From CAYVZU01 sp964455935 (GTDB lineage: Bacteria; Fibrobacterota; CAYVZU01), in the NCBI GenBank assembly GCA_964455935.1, contig CAYVZU010000008.1, forward strand, positions 1 through 64,000: a stretch of 64,000 nucleotides of DNA, written 5' to 3'. The notes under the pieces are model-generated. The model saw only the letters and a list, made by a program, of their open reading frames with translations, ran no database searches and was not told where the DNA came from. Of the stretch, positions 1-9,563 are shown in pieces (position 1 is the stretch's first letter; each line of letters starts with the position of its first letter). Both the position numbers and the translations under genes were made by a program.

Positions 1-2
1 GT

Positions 3-1007
3 AACCCCTTGACACAACATCTTGGGGCTACCCACACAAAAGTCCGAAGGACCTGGATTATTTATGGCATGGAGAAAAAGACGGTTTCGCCGCTGGCCCT
101 TGTTGCTGTGTTCTTTCTGGGCGTGGGATTCCGCCAGGACCTGATTCCTTTTCTGGGGCCGGTTGCCCTTGCGGCTTTTCTCTGGAACCGGCCTTCCGTG
201 ACCGATTGGGTTTTATCCTTGTGCATTGGGGCAGTCATTACCGTTCTGTGGTACTTTCCCACGCAGGCGCTTAGCGGCGGCGCATCCCCCTATGTCATGA
301 CCCAGGAGGCCCAGAAAATCTTTTCGTCGTCCACGTCCGTGTTCTTTGGGGCCACCCCCTTTATGCACATTCGCTCGGCGCTCCGATTTCTGATCTACGC
401 TTTTGCCGTGATCGGACCGGCCGGTCTTGTCTACTTTGTTCTGGCGCCGCGGCAGCTCGATCGCCGTCAGCTCCTTTACCTTCTCCTTGGAACCATGCCC
501 CTGTTCCTTTATGGAACGCTGATTCACATTCCTCTCTCCTATTATTATGCGCCGGCCCTGAGCTTTGCTTTGTGCTGGTGTTTTTTCTGCGTGGGCGTGC
601 CAATGGCCAGAACGGGTGTCGCCATCCTTCTCGTTCTGAATATCGCATTCTTTTTCTGTGTACCGCGGCCGCAGTTCGAAAAACCGGACAAACCGTTTGG
701 CGAGCGTTCTTGGACCGCGAACGTAAAGAAGCAGGCCCTCTATCTTGGAGCCAATGGCGCACAGGAGCTTGTTGTTCGCCGCGACTTGATTGCAATGGCC
801 GATGCCCACCTGTCGCGGTCGGCTGTCTTCTATGTGCAGCCGGGAATCCTCTGGGATCGCATCTGGAATTATATGGCCGCCTATCGCTGGCACAACCACT
901 CAACCGCAGTGCGCGATTCGGCCGAGGTGCGGCTGGAAATCAAGTCCGGCCAGAAAGAAACTCCTGTTGCGGAGTTCGGAAACGCAGGCATCCGGGAGGG
1001 AAAGTAG
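3..1007 (+). CDS. Membrane protein of a glycan cluster, 5' end outside window
   Basis: The reading frame is already open at the window edge, so the N-terminus is missing; the first possible start (TTG at 9) is probably internal. The visible part has about seven hydrophobic segments followed by a soluble tail of about 120 residues. That layout is typical of polytopic GT-C type glycosyltransferases that use lipid-linked sugars, but no catalytic acidic motif is visible because the N-terminal part is absent. It is followed after 2 nt by a GT2 glycosyltransferase, suggesting co-transcription. The assignment to envelope glycan synthesis is inferred from topology and neighbours. Confidence 0.7.
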   Translation, partial: NPLTQHLGATHTKVRRTWIIYGMEKKTVSPLALVAVFFLGVGFRQDLIPFLGPVALAAFLWNRPSVTDWVLSLCIGAVITVLWYFPTQALSGGASPYVMTQEAQKIFSSSTSVFFGATPFMHIRSALRFLIYAFAVIGPAGLVYFVLAPRQLDRRQLLYLLLGTMPLFLYGTLIHIPLSYYYAPALSFALCWCFFCVGVPMARTGVAILLVLNIAFFFCVPRPQFEKPDKPFGERSWTANVKKQALYLGANGAQELVVRRDLIAMADAHLSRSAVFYVQPGILWDRIWNYMAAYRWHNHSTAVRDSAEVRLEIKSGQKETPVAEFGNAGIREGK

Positions 1008-1009
1008 TT

Positions 1010-1783
1010 ATGCTTCAAAACCGAAGAGTGATTGTGGTGATGCCCGCCTACAATTCCGAGAAGACAATTGAAAAGACATACCGCGACATTCCGCTCGATG
1101 TGGTGGACGAGGTCCTTGTGATTGACGACTGCTCGCGCGATCACACCGTGGAGTCGGCGCGAAAGCTCAACCTGCAGGTCTTTTTGCATCAGAAAAACCT
1201 CGGCTACGGGGGGAACCAGAAGACCTGCTATCGCGAGGCCCTTAAGCGGAACGCCGATATCATCATCATGCTCCATCCCGATTATCAGTACCCGCCAAAA
1301 CTGATTACCGCGATGGCGGGAATGATCTGCTCGGGCTTGTTCGACATTGTCCTTGGATCGCGCATTCTTTGCGGCATGGCTTTGAAGGGGGGAATGCCCT
1401 ACTACAAATATGTCTTCAACCGGCTCCTTACTCTTACGCAAAACATTTTTCTTGGATTAAAACTCTCCGAATACCATACGGGATACCGGGCCTTTACACG
1501 AGAGGTACTGGAAAGACTTCCGCTTCTGGAGAATTCCGACGATTTCGTTTTCGATAATCAGGTCATTGCGCAAGCGGCTCTTCTTGGGTTCCGAATCGGC
1601 GAGATCAGCGCGCCGGCAGTGTACTCCCAGGAATCCTCCTCCATCAACTTTCACCGCAGCGTCCGTTACGGCCTGGGCGTCCTGTGGACGGCCTGCCAGT
1701 TTGTTTTAGAAAAGAAAGGCCTGAGTCGGTTTCGAATCTTCAACGCTGCGGGACAAACGCTTCAACCAAAAAGCCGCGGCTGA
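1010..1783 (+). CDS. Family 2 glycosyltransferase (polyprenol-phosphate sugar transferase type)
   Basis: A 257-residue GT-A fold enzyme without C-terminal membrane helices. The N-terminus has VVMPAYNSEKTIEK, then the nucleotide-binding VIDDCSRDHT, then NLGYGGNQKTC and a HPDYQYPP segment in the usual DxD region. These are hallmarks of GT2 enzymes related to dolichol-phosphate mannose or glucose synthases. The ATG at 1010 is chosen because gggagggaaag precedes it and the conserved fold starts immediately after. Its 3' end overlaps the convergent gene by 44 nt. Sugar donor and acceptor are not determinable. Confidence 0.85.
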   Translation: MLQNRRVIVVMPAYNSEKTIEKTYRDIPLDVVDEVLVIDDCSRDHTVESARKLNLQVFLHQKNLGYGGNQKTCYREALKRNADIIIMLHPDYQYPPKLITAMAGMICSGLFDIVLGSRILCGMALKGGMPYYKYVFNRLLTLTQNIFLGLKLSEYHTGYRAFTREVLERLPLLENSDDFVFDNQVIAQAALLGFRIGEISAPAVYSQESSSINFHRSVRYGLGVLWTACQFVLEKKGLSRFRIFNAAGQTLQPKSRG

Positions 1784-3212
1784 TCAGGCCGGGGCGTCTC
1801 GCCCAAATCCTTAGGGCGGCATACTCAATACCCGCGGCAATCAGGATCGCCCGAAATGGCAGCCATGGAATGGTATACCGGGTCAACCCGATCTCCACAG
1901 CCGCGGTAATCAGGTATCCGTAGCAGAAAACTCCCGCCGGCAAAGCCAAGCCGGAATGGCCCCCGGCCTTCGGGCGCAGAATGAAAGCCAGTGCCGCCAA
2001 GACCAGAAACCATGAAGTGGGATGCACCATGCCTCGCGCAAACCGCAAAAGACCCAAGGCCGGTCCACCACGGGGCATTGGCGCATTGTCAAGGCCCAGA
2101 AGAATGCGCGGGTCCGGATAATACTCGCGGCAGACAAAGAGCAGTCGGCCAAGATCCTCCCCAATGGCGCAAGCGTAGCGCAAGGGCGAACCGAGGAGCG
2201 ACCGAAATGCCCATTGGCTCATGGCCCGGTCGGCTTCGGCATAGGTCATCATCCTATTTGGGACGAGCGTATACATCATATCGTGCGGGATGGCGTTGAG
2301 ATCCCAATCGGCCAGAAGATCCGGACTCCGGTAATCGAGACCAAAACCGCGCCGTATCATTGCTTCCCGATACGATGCTTGCAAGGCCACCTGCTTCGGC
2401 GCGCCGCTCTCTAGCAGGCTGTAGGACACGGCCTTGGTCATCAGTGTCAACCCCTGCATCTGTGACCGGCCATAAATGGAATGATGTCGGAGGTTGTACA
2501 GCGAAAACGGGGCATTCAGGATAATAAACGCCAAAACACACACGCCGAGCGCTTTCAGATCGCGGAAGCGACGCCTGCCCAAATTCCAGATCAGCAGGGC
2601 CGCCACGATCAAGGCAAAAAGGGGATCGGTAACTCCCCGCACATGCGAAGCCAGCGAAAATGTGGTTCCAAGAGCAATGGCCCGCCCAAAATTCGGTTTC
2701 CGGATGAAGGCTATCAGACCCAAAATGCAGAGGACAACGAAAGCAGTGGAAAGGCTCTCCGTCATAATCTCCTGACTGCTCTGCACCAGGAGTGGATCGA
2801 TTGCGACCAGTAGCGCAGCGAACAAGGCCGCTGTTTTGCTCTGGCCGCAGCGCAACGCAAGCAGCCAGACCAGCGGCACCAGGCCCGCCATAAGCAGGTG
2901 CTGCAATAGGGTTGGATCTTTGAGCCCGGCCCGGCTCGAGGTGAATGTCTGCAAAAATAGCGGGTAAAGGGGCGCCCGGCGAATCGCCATGGGATTGGAT
3001 TTCCACGAACGCGCCCACTCGACATATTCGGGCGAATCGCCGGTGAAGGCTACAGGATGCTCGGTTCCATACCGCAGATGCGCAACGAGACTCAGGAGAA
3101 CACAGCAAGCCAGAAGAATTTCATGCCTGCATCCAAGGCGGACCGCAAGCACCACAACCGCAAAGAGCAGAATGACCGGCAGAATTTCATAGAGGAGCAA
3201 AAACGCCATCAT
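1740..3212 (-). CDS. GT-C type integral membrane glycosyltransferase
   Basis: A 490-residue polytopic protein starting MMAFLLLYEILPV. After the first two membrane segments comes GDSPEYVEWARSW, the acidic loop motif expected of GT39/GT83-like transferases that use polyprenyl-phosphate sugars, followed by many hydrophobic segments (IRRAPLYPLFLQ, ITAAVEIGLTRYT). The start at 3212 overlaps the upstream stop as TGATG, implying translational coupling; a longer frame to 3362 would run over the upstream gene. The last 44 nt overlap the convergent GT2 gene. It probably transfers a sugar to an envelope glycan or protein outside the membrane (family inference). Confidence 0.8.
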   Translation of the reverse strand: MMAFLLLYEILPVILLFAVVVLAVRLGCRHEILLACCVLLSLVAHLRYGTEHPVAFTGDSPEYVEWARSWKSNPMAIRRAPLYPLFLQTFTSSRAGLKDPTLLQHLLMAGLVPLVWLLALRCGQSKTAALFAALLVAIDPLLVQSSQEIMTESLSTAFVVLCILGLIAFIRKPNFGRAIALGTTFSLASHVRGVTDPLFALIVAALLIWNLGRRRFRDLKALGVCVLAFIILNAPFSLYNLRHHSIYGRSQMQGLTLMTKAVSYSLLESGAPKQVALQASYREAMIRRGFGLDYRSPDLLADWDLNAIPHDMMYTLVPNRMMTYAEADRAMSQWAFRSLLGSPLRYACAIGEDLGRLLFVCREYYPDPRILLGLDNAPMPRGGPALGLLRFARGMVHPTSWFLVLAALAFILRPKAGGHSGLALPAGVFCYGYLITAAVEIGLTRYTIPWLPFRAILIAAGIEYAALRIWARRPGLISRGFLVEAFVPQR

Positions 3213-4513
3213 CAGCCGCCGTAGTGGGGGAGCCGTGTCCAGTTCATCCAGCCTTGAATCAGGATCAGCAGCGCCACGCCGGCAATCCAGAACGATTTTC
3301 CACGGAGCCCAAGGCGCTCCGCGAGGATCCATTCCAATCCCTTTGCCGCCAGGGCAAAGCAAAGAACCATGGAGTGAAGCCCGTACACCGCGTGAAGCCT
3401 GTTGATAAAGAAGTAAAACCCAAAATCAGCGGCAAAGAAGACAGCGATCAGCGCGATAAGCTTTGTGCTTCCAGCCCGAATAAACGCGTATAGACCAATG
3501 GCCATCAGAGCCATTTGCGCATATCCCGTGTTCTCCCACAGCACCTGGCACCAGCCCCTACCAAAACGAAGAAGCTCCCTGGCCAATGAGGCCGAGGATT
3601 GCAGCGACCCGACCCAGATAATTTCGTCATAGCCGCTCACTTCACTGAATTGGTAGGGAATTTCCATTGCGAAGCATGCCAGAATCCAGAGTAGTTGGGG
3701 GACGGCGGCCGCCCCCAGAAACAGGAACACATCCGGCTTCCTTCGAAAAACAGCGTAGAGCGCCGCACCCGCCAAAAATGTGCTGGCCGCCTGTTTGCCC
3801 AAAAAAAGAATCCCCAACACAGCCGCAAAGATTGCCAGGCGGCCGCGACTTATTTTGCCAAACGAGGCTTCGGACCAAAATGCAAGACTTGCCGTGGTGA
3901 TCAGTATCTCCAGGCAGCCATATTGAATTTCGCGGAGACTGAGAATCACAATCGGGGTCGCTAGCAGAATGATTCCGGAGAACAGGGCCGCTATCTCGCC
4001 CAGAAATTTGCGGCAGAAATGGACATATGCCAGCACAGCCAAAGCCAGGAAAACAACATTCAAATCAAGCCAGAGAAAATACGTGGCCAAAGTGTCTACT
4101 GCGCTCCAGGCACCCCATTGGACCGAGTGCCAGCGGACCGGCAAATGATCGAGAACAAGCGGCCGGATCGCGAACTCCCGTACCAGGGCCGTGAGTCCCG
4201 CAACCAAGGGACGATTGACGCGCAGAGTGAAATCCCGCAATATCCACGGAAAACCCAGAGACGAAATGAGTTCGCCGGGTCCATCCATGTTGGTTTGATA
4301 ATAGATCGGAAAGAGCCGCGGATGCGTCACATAGACTTTGGGATGAACTCTCGAAAACATGGGCAGGACAAGAGATAGAGCAAAAACCGCCAGCAGCAGC
4401 AGGCCCATAAGCGCATACGGCCAACGGCCCAACAACCGCTTCTTTTTGGTGTTGTTCGTCCGGATGGCCGCTTCCGGACTCTGTTTGTGCGCAACGCTGG
4501 ATGCCGTTTCCAT
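3212..4513 (-). CDS. Polytopic membrane protein, probable GT-C glycosyltransferase
   Basis: A 433-residue protein with a basic cytosolic N-terminus (residues 1-30) and about ten hydrophobic segments. After TM1 there is a periplasmic loop with YYQTNMDGPGELISS, whose acidic residue could be the catalytic base seen in GT-C enzymes. No family is recognised firmly. It is translationally coupled to both neighbours: ATG at 4513 shares a base with the upstream TGA, and its own stop overlaps the downstream start. The four-gene leftward operon 6857-1740 therefore looks like one glycan-assembly unit. Confidence 0.72.
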   Translation of the reverse strand: METASSVAHKQSPEAAIRTNNTKKKRLLGRWPYALMGLLLLAVFALSLVLPMFSRVHPKVYVTHPRLFPIYYQTNMDGPGELISSLGFPWILRDFTLRVNRPLVAGLTALVREFAIRPLVLDHLPVRWHSVQWGAWSAVDTLATYFLWLDLNVVFLALAVLAYVHFCRKFLGEIAALFSGIILLATPIVILSLREIQYGCLEILITTASLAFWSEASFGKISRGRLAIFAAVLGILFLGKQAASTFLAGAALYAVFRRKPDVFLFLGAAAVPQLLWILACFAMEIPYQFSEVSGYDEIIWVGSLQSSASLARELLRFGRGWCQVLWENTGYAQMALMAIGLYAFIRAGSTKLIALIAVFFAADFGFYFFINRLHAVYGLHSMVLCFALAAKGLEWILAERLGLRGKSFWIAGVALLILIQGWMNWTRLPHYGG

Positions 4514-5931
4514 CAGGGCTGCCTCCTGGAATCGTTTCTGATAAGCAGTTCAATGAACTTTCCGGAGAAAGCCTTTGCAAACCGATCAGAGCTATTCTGG
4601 ACTGAGATTGCGTCGCCGGCGCGCCTTTGTTTGTAGACCAGCAGCGCGTCATAGAAATTCGCCTCGGCCGAATCCGGGGCCGCCATGGTCGCTGGGACAG
4701 GGCGGAATCCGTTGGCATGCGTCAGTCCGCAAAGGGGGGATACAAGCATGAAGGGTGTGTATCCGTCTTTATAGAAAGAACAATAGAAGAAGGCTTTCTG
4801 CTCGGGCGAGCCGGTGAATTCAAGGACCGGCCGCACTCTTGCCCGGGCCGGCAGGCGCATGGCCGCCTGCTCAATTTCCGCGTAGAAAGGCTTTAGGGAT
4901 CGTTGTTTTTGGATCTGGCCGGTATGCCACACCAGAGCGGCTGAAAGAAGAATGCACGATAAAACCGTCCTGATTATTTTCGCGTTAGGTGCCTGAAGTG
5001 AAAGCGGAAAAATCAAAAGGGCAAAAAGGCCAAATCTCATTTCCGTGAACCCCACGTGCGACACCCACGAGGGGACTAGAAAAGCCATCATGACAACGAG
5101 GACGGGAACCGCGGCAATGCCGGCCGGCATACGCCGGACTCCGGCAATCCAAATTGCGATAGCCCCCAGAAGCGCAATGCGCATCAGCGGCACCTCGATC
5201 GAAGGATTCCAGTCGTGCAGAAGCCAAAGTATCCGGTTGAGCTTTGTCACAGGCTCGAACGACTGCTTCAGGAAAGTGTGGCTCAGCAAGGAGGCGGCAA
5301 GAAGAAGCAGAAAATAGGCCGCGGCCAGGCCAAGCCGGACATTACGGCTCCTGCTACGCGCGAAAACGATCCATACCAGAACCGCGGCCCCCAGGAGAAA
5401 GGCCAGGGGGTGCGCGGCCGCGGCGGCCAGAAATGCGCAAGCAGCCGCGGCCATTTTTAAACGGTGCGGCAGGCCCGACACGAATGCTGCCAATCCCAGC
5501 ATGGCAAACGCGTAACCGGCCAGAAGATCGATGGAGCCGCCGTTGAACCACCAATTGTAGACGAAGAGGGCCGGCCAAAGGCCAAACGGCCAAAACGGCT
5601 GTCCCCTCGCCTTAAGCAAGGCGAGCCCCGCGGCCAACAGCAGAAGAACGCAAATGGACAGCGTCAGTTTTCCGGCCGTAAAGACTCCAAAAGGGAAACT
5701 CAGCAGAAAGGTTGTGCCATCGAAGAAGTAGTAGGTGCGCAGGCCGGTCCACCGATATTGGTAGTAATGCTCCCATCCCGTTGCGCCGTCGTGCAGGCCG
5801 CGGGCGATTTTAACGCGCAGAAGGTGATCCGGGTAATCCAGTAGTGCGGGATATTTCACCGACCAAATCGGCGTGATGAGCAGCAGAAAGTAAAAGAGAA
5901 GTCCGGTAGCGCGAAGGAAAGCTCGGTTCAT
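4513..5931 (-). CDS. Polytopic membrane protein, probable glycan glycosyltransferase
   Basis: A 472-residue hydrophobic protein beginning MNRAFLRATGLLFYFLLL. Shortly after TM1 is the loop YPALLDYPDHLLRVKIARG, with acidic and histidine residues where GT-C enzymes bind the lipid-linked donor. About ten further membrane segments are followed by a soluble C-terminal domain of about 130 residues. The ATG at 5931 gives a 4-nt ATGA overlap with the upstream gene; the longer frame to 6312 is a shadow of that gene. The exact sugar and acceptor are unknown. Confidence 0.75.
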   Translation of the reverse strand: MNRAFLRATGLLFYFLLLITPIWSVKYPALLDYPDHLLRVKIARGLHDGATGWEHYYQYRWTGLRTYYFFDGTTFLLSFPFGVFTAGKLTLSICVLLLLAAGLALLKARGQPFWPFGLWPALFVYNWWFNGGSIDLLAGYAFAMLGLAAFVSGLPHRLKMAAAACAFLAAAAAHPLAFLLGAAVLVWIVFARSRSRNVRLGLAAAYFLLLLAASLLSHTFLKQSFEPVTKLNRILWLLHDWNPSIEVPLMRIALLGAIAIWIAGVRRMPAGIAAVPVLVVMMAFLVPSWVSHVGFTEMRFGLFALLIFPLSLQAPNAKIIRTVLSCILLSAALVWHTGQIQKQRSLKPFYAEIEQAAMRLPARARVRPVLEFTGSPEQKAFFYCSFYKDGYTPFMLVSPLCGLTHANGFRPVPATMAAPDSAEANFYDALLVYKQRRAGDAISVQNSSDRFAKAFSGKFIELLIRNDSRRQP

Positions 5932-6857
5932 TGCTCGAGGTTTGCCGTTTCCTCGACTACATAAAGGGGGCGCTGCTTCACTTCGTTGTATACACGGGAA
6001 AGGTATTCGCCCATAACGCCCAGAAATACCATTTGCATTCCACCCAGAAGCAGCACGACCGAAAGTATCGAAGCCCAGCCGCGAACGGCTCTCTCCGTAA
6101 AGAGAGCGATATACACCGCATATCCCAGGTAGAGGGCGCTCAACAGAAACACGAAAAGGCCGACGTAAAACGCCATGCGCAACGGAAACGCCGTAAACGA
6201 GGTGATCGCGTCCGCGGCCAGCCGGGCCATTTTGTGGAAGGTATAGCGGCTGTCCTTGCTTCGGCGGGAATCCACGCTGAATTCCAGCAGCACGGGCTTG
6301 AACCCCAGCCAATTCACCAGGCCGCGCAGAAAGCGGTCGCGTTCTTTCAACCGCAGGAATTCATCCACAACCTGCCGATCCATGAGCCGGAAGTCCGGCA
6401 CATTGATGCCGATAGGAATTTTCGACCAGTGGTTGAAAAGGGAGTAGAAGACCCGGGTACCGATTCGTTTTAGAAACGGCAGGCCTTGTTCCTGTTTGCG
6501 AACCGCCAAAACAAGCTTGGCGCCGTTTTTCCATGCCTCGATCATTTGGGGAACCATTTGCGGCGGATGCTCGAGATCCGAATCCATGGTGAGAACGGCC
6601 CTTCCTTTGGCCGCTTCGATTCCGGCGCTCAAGGCGATTTGCTGGCCGAAATTGCGCGCAAGGCGAATGCCGCGAATGCGGGAATTTTCGCGGCCCAGCT
6701 GACGAATTAAAGTCCAGGTCCCGTCGCTGCTGCCGTCATCGACGAAGACGATCTCGTAAGACAGCTTCTGCTCTTCCAAAACGGGCAGGACTTGCTCGCA
6801 GAACTCGGCAAGAGTGCTTGCCTCGTTGTAGGCCGGTGAAACGATGCTTACATCCAT
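5928..6857 (-). CDS. Family 2 glycosyltransferase with C-terminal membrane anchor (GtrB/DPMS-like)
   Basis: A 309-residue enzyme. The N-terminal GT-A domain carries SIVSPAYNEASTLAEF, VDDGSSDGTW and the metal/nucleotide motif TMDSDLEHPPQM, and two C-terminal transmembrane helices follow (MAFYVGLFVFLLSALYLGYA and a second one). This is the layout of polyprenyl-phosphate glucose or mannose synthases, which supply lipid-linked sugars to GT-C transferases; three GT-C-like genes follow in the operon. The start at 6857 has AGAGG at good spacing; the upstream ATG at 6878 adds only seven residues. Divergent from the gene at 6934. Confidence 0.88.
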   Translation of the reverse strand: MDVSIVSPAYNEASTLAEFCEQVLPVLEEQKLSYEIVFVDDGSSDGTWTLIRQLGRENSRIRGIRLARNFGQQIALSAGIEAAKGRAVLTMDSDLEHPPQMVPQMIEAWKNGAKLVLAVRKQEQGLPFLKRIGTRVFYSLFNHWSKIPIGINVPDFRLMDRQVVDEFLRLKERDRFLRGLVNWLGFKPVLLEFSVDSRRSKDSRYTFHKMARLAADAITSFTAFPLRMAFYVGLFVFLLSALYLGYAVYIALFTERAVRGWASILSVVLLLGGMQMVFLGVMGEYLSRVYNEVKQRPLYVVEETANLEQ

Positions 6858-6933
6858 GCGGAACCTCTTGGAAAACAATATAAACTTTCTTTTCTGCTCC
6901 TATTAGGAACAAACGTACTTATATTTTGGAAGG

Positions 6934-7827
6934 ATGACCCGCATCGACCCAACTCTGTCCGTTATCATTCCAACCTACAACCGGCACGCTCTTTTGCGGC
7001 GCGCAGTGGCTTCCGTATTGGAGTGTGGCGCCGGCCTGGCGCAGGTCATTGTGGTTGACCAGACCCCCGGTTGCCGGCCGCTGCACCAGCAGCTTTTGGC
7101 CGAGTTTCCCGGCATTGACTTTGTTGCGCTGCCAAAGGCCAACCTTCCGGCAGCGCGCAACGCCGGGGTTGCCCGAAGCAAAGCCCAAATCGTCTTCTTC
7201 CTGGATGACGATGCGATTGTCCGGCCGGGCTGTTTTGAAGCCCATCTGGCCGCGCATGGCCGGGAATCCGTCGAAGCAGTGGCAGGCCGAATCCGGAACG
7301 TAAACGGCCCTGCCTGGCCCAAAACCCCCCAAGTAACAAGGATCAATCCTGAAACAGGCGAGGGGGTCGGTAATTTCGATCTCGATTATGAAGGTCCTGT
7401 GCTCTATGCGTGCGGGGCGCATATGTCGATCAAGCGCAGCGCTTTGGAAAAAACAGGCGGCTTCGACGCTCATTTCCGGGGAAATGCTCTCTTTGAGGAG
7501 ACGGACTTCTTTTTCCGGCTGCGCAAAAGCGGCGGCCTTGTGTGGTATACGCCCCAAGCGGTCGTCGATCATCTTTTGGAGCCCGCGGGCGGCTGCCGCA
7601 AAGAGCAGGGATATCCCTATCTGCTCGACCGAATTCACAATCATGCCCTGTTCTACTTCCGCCATGTCCGCCGGACCCCGTCCAAGAGCTTTCTCGCTTA
7701 CATGAGAAATCTGATTGAATTTGCATCGCGATCCGGGTCCGGACACGATCTTTCAAAAGCGATCCGGTGTTTGACGGAACTGACGCGGGCCTACCTTCAC
7801 CATTTCAGTGTCCGGGCGGACGTATGA
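6934..7827 (+). CDS. Family 2 glycosyltransferase
   Basis: A 297-residue soluble GT2 enzyme. SVIIPTYNRHALLRRAV at the start and VFFLDDDAIVRPGC (DDD metal site) are clear, and GGFDAHFRGNALFEETDFF matches the acceptor-site ED region of rhamnosyl/galactosyl-type GT2 proteins. GGAAGG precedes the ATG. The stop overlaps the next start as ATGA, so it is co-translated with the GT4-like enzyme. It probably extends a surface polysaccharide. Confidence 0.88.
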   Translation: MTRIDPTLSVIIPTYNRHALLRRAVASVLECGAGLAQVIVVDQTPGCRPLHQQLLAEFPGIDFVALPKANLPAARNAGVARSKAQIVFFLDDDAIVRPGCFEAHLAAHGRESVEAVAGRIRNVNGPAWPKTPQVTRINPETGEGVGNFDLDYEGPVLYACGAHMSIKRSALEKTGGFDAHFRGNALFEETDFFFRLRKSGGLVWYTPQAVVDHLLEPAGGCRKEQGYPYLLDRIHNHALFYFRHVRRTPSKSFLAYMRNLIEFASRSGSGHDLSKAIRCLTELTRAYLHHFSVRADV

Positions 7828-8927
7828 AGATTGCCTGGATCTATCCCTTCGAACCCAAGCTGGGGAATTCGCTTTACGGCGCTTCCTATGCCCGCGCCTT
7901 GCGCCGCCTTGTTGAGATCGAGGAAATTGACGTGGCCGAGTGCCTGAAGGACTCGGCCGGCGTGTTCGAGAGAATCAACGCGTGCGATACGGCGCACATC
8001 CAATACGAGATCAATTTTTTCAACCAGGCCGGCACGAACGGCTATGACCGAATCTGCCGACGAATCCATCGGCCCATGGCGGCATCTCTTCATGAACTGT
8101 ATCGGAGAATGCCCAATGTATTTCCGCGCGAGGAAATAGCGGGGCCGTGGCCGGTCAAAAAGCTCAAGCAGATCATTTACGATCTCCGCCACCCGGCCTG
8201 CACATTGGTTCGCCGCCACCGCGATTGCCGGTTTCATGCGGATCGGGTGGTCGTGCACTATCCCTATCAGAAAGCCATTCTTGTCGAGCAAGGAATCCCG
8301 GCCCGCCTTGTGGAGATCATTACGCACCCCGTGGTTCCACTGGAGTTGCCCGGCGCGGAGGAGGTCTCGGCAAAGGAACCGCTCAACCTGGGCGCAACCG
8401 GATTTATCAACCTCAACTACGATTACGATCAGCTCATCGATGCCCTGGCCCTGCTCAAGCGGCCCTGGCGGTTCACCTGGGCGGGCGGACTTCGCCGCGA
8501 GGAAGACAAGAGTCTCCTTGAATCGATTCAGAACAAGGTTGCCGCCAGGGGCTGGAAAGACCGGTTTGAAATCACCGGATGGATTTCCGAGGAGGAGCTC
8601 ATCCGCCACTTGGCAAGCTTCCAGGTAGTGCTGGCCCTGTTTTCGGCCCGCAGCACATCAGGAACCTTGGCCAAAGCGATTGCGGCACGAAGCGCTATTG
8701 TGGCGCGCAGAATGGAGTTGACCCTGGATCTGAATGCCGAACGGCCGATTATGCTTCTCACCGGCGAATCGGCCGAAGAAGCCGCCAACCAGATCGCCCG
8801 TGCTGCCGAGGACGCCCCATTGCGGCGGCGGTTAATGGCCAACATCGATCTCTACGTCACCGATCACACGTATGACAAAATGGCCCGGCAGGTTGTTGCC
8901 ATGCACGAAGGCCTGCTGCGCGGCTGA
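7824..8927 (+). CDS. GT-B fold glycosyltransferase (family 4-like)
   Basis: A 367-residue protein starting MKIAWIYPFEPKLGN, with an N-terminal Rossmann-like half and a C-terminal half that resembles group 1 glycosyltransferases: RFTWAGGLRRE, DRFEITGWISEEELIRHLASFQVVLALF and TLAKAIAARSAIVARR. The canonical E-x7-E of GT4 enzymes is not obvious, so the family call is moderate. Coupled to the preceding GT2 gene by a 4-nt overlap. Confidence 0.78.
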   Translation: MKIAWIYPFEPKLGNSLYGASYARALRRLVEIEEIDVAECLKDSAGVFERINACDTAHIQYEINFFNQAGTNGYDRICRRIHRPMAASLHELYRRMPNVFPREEIAGPWPVKKLKQIIYDLRHPACTLVRRHRDCRFHADRVVVHYPYQKAILVEQGIPARLVEIITHPVVPLELPGAEEVSAKEPLNLGATGFINLNYDYDQLIDALALLKRPWRFTWAGGLRREEDKSLLESIQNKVAARGWKDRFEITGWISEEELIRHLASFQVVLALFSARSTSGTLAKAIAARSAIVARRMELTLDLNAERPIMLLTGESAEEAANQIARAAEDAPLRRRLMANIDLYVTDHTYDKMARQVVAMHEGLLRG

Positions 8928-9078
8928 GATTGCCGATCCAAAACGGATCGACCGGACACCTCAATGCCGCAGTGGATCCGTGGTTGAAAAATGGGACGAT
9001 CTTGCCCCGGATTTTCGGATGGAAAATTGCGTCCGCCCGCCGCGATGCGCCAGGGCGGTTCCGGCGGGAAAAACCCAA

Positions 9079-9312
9079 TCACATTGTCAACGCCACGCCC
9101 TCAAGGACCGAAAGAAGCGAAAGCATGTGCTCGCCGGCCTCGGCCAGGTTTGAGCCCGTAGCATGGACAACCACCGGACCCTTGGAGAGGACAATCACCC
9201 AGATCCGCTTCTGGTCCTTTTTGCGGATCCAGGAATTCATTTCACAGTTCCATCCGTAGTTGGAGGTATAAACCTTCAGCTTGCGAACGCACCGGGCGAG
9301 CACTGTCGCCAT
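9079..9312 (-). CDS. Small conserved-looking protein of unknown function (77 aa)
   Basis: A short protein starting MATVLARCVRKLKVYTSNYG, with a basic first half and WIRKKDQKRIWVIVLSKGPVVVHATGS. An AAGGAGG Shine-Dalgarno lies just upstream of the ATG, which is the main reason to accept it over the longer opposite-strand frame 9163-9513. It has no membrane segment and no recognised family. It lies alone between the glycan cluster and the DUF2225 gene. Confidence 0.5.
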   Translation of the reverse strand: MATVLARCVRKLKVYTSNYGWNCEMNSWIRKKDQKRIWVIVLSKGPVVVHATGSNLAEAGEHMLSLLSVLEGVALTM

Positions 9313-9487
9313 AAAGGCCTCCTTGCCTGCTCGCTTCCCATGCCGATCGGAAAACTCCTAATTGCGGCCCTGGGTCTGGATTATCTCCCTGGCATCTCGC
9401 CGGATGCCATTCTTTTTATCGGATTGTTTCGACCCGGGTTGATCGCGATTTCATGGAGAAAAAAGGCTGAAGGAGAACTTAACAAAG

Positions 9488-9510
9488 AACCTGAAACCGA
9501 GCTTCAGGTT
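9488..9510 (-). terminator. Stem-loop downstream of the DUF2225 gene
   Basis: A perfect 8-bp inverted repeat AACCTGAA/TTCAGGTT with a 7-nt loop lies about 55 nt past the DUF2225 stop on the minus strand. There is no strong U-tract, so its role as a terminator is tentative. Confidence 0.35.
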
Positions 9511-9563
9511 TAGCAATACGAAACGGCTTTGATTCCCGATTCTGATGCGTTCTGCGCTGGCTC

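Noticed and set aside
213..899. Long opposite-strand frames under the first membrane protein gene
   Set aside because: They mirror a gene with clear hydrophobic helices, have no RBS and no protein-like pattern; shadow frames of GC-rich coding sequence.
9163..9513. 116-aa rightward frame opposite the small 77-aa gene
   Set aside because: No ribosome-binding site, while the opposite frame has a perfect AAGGAGG; composition not convincing.
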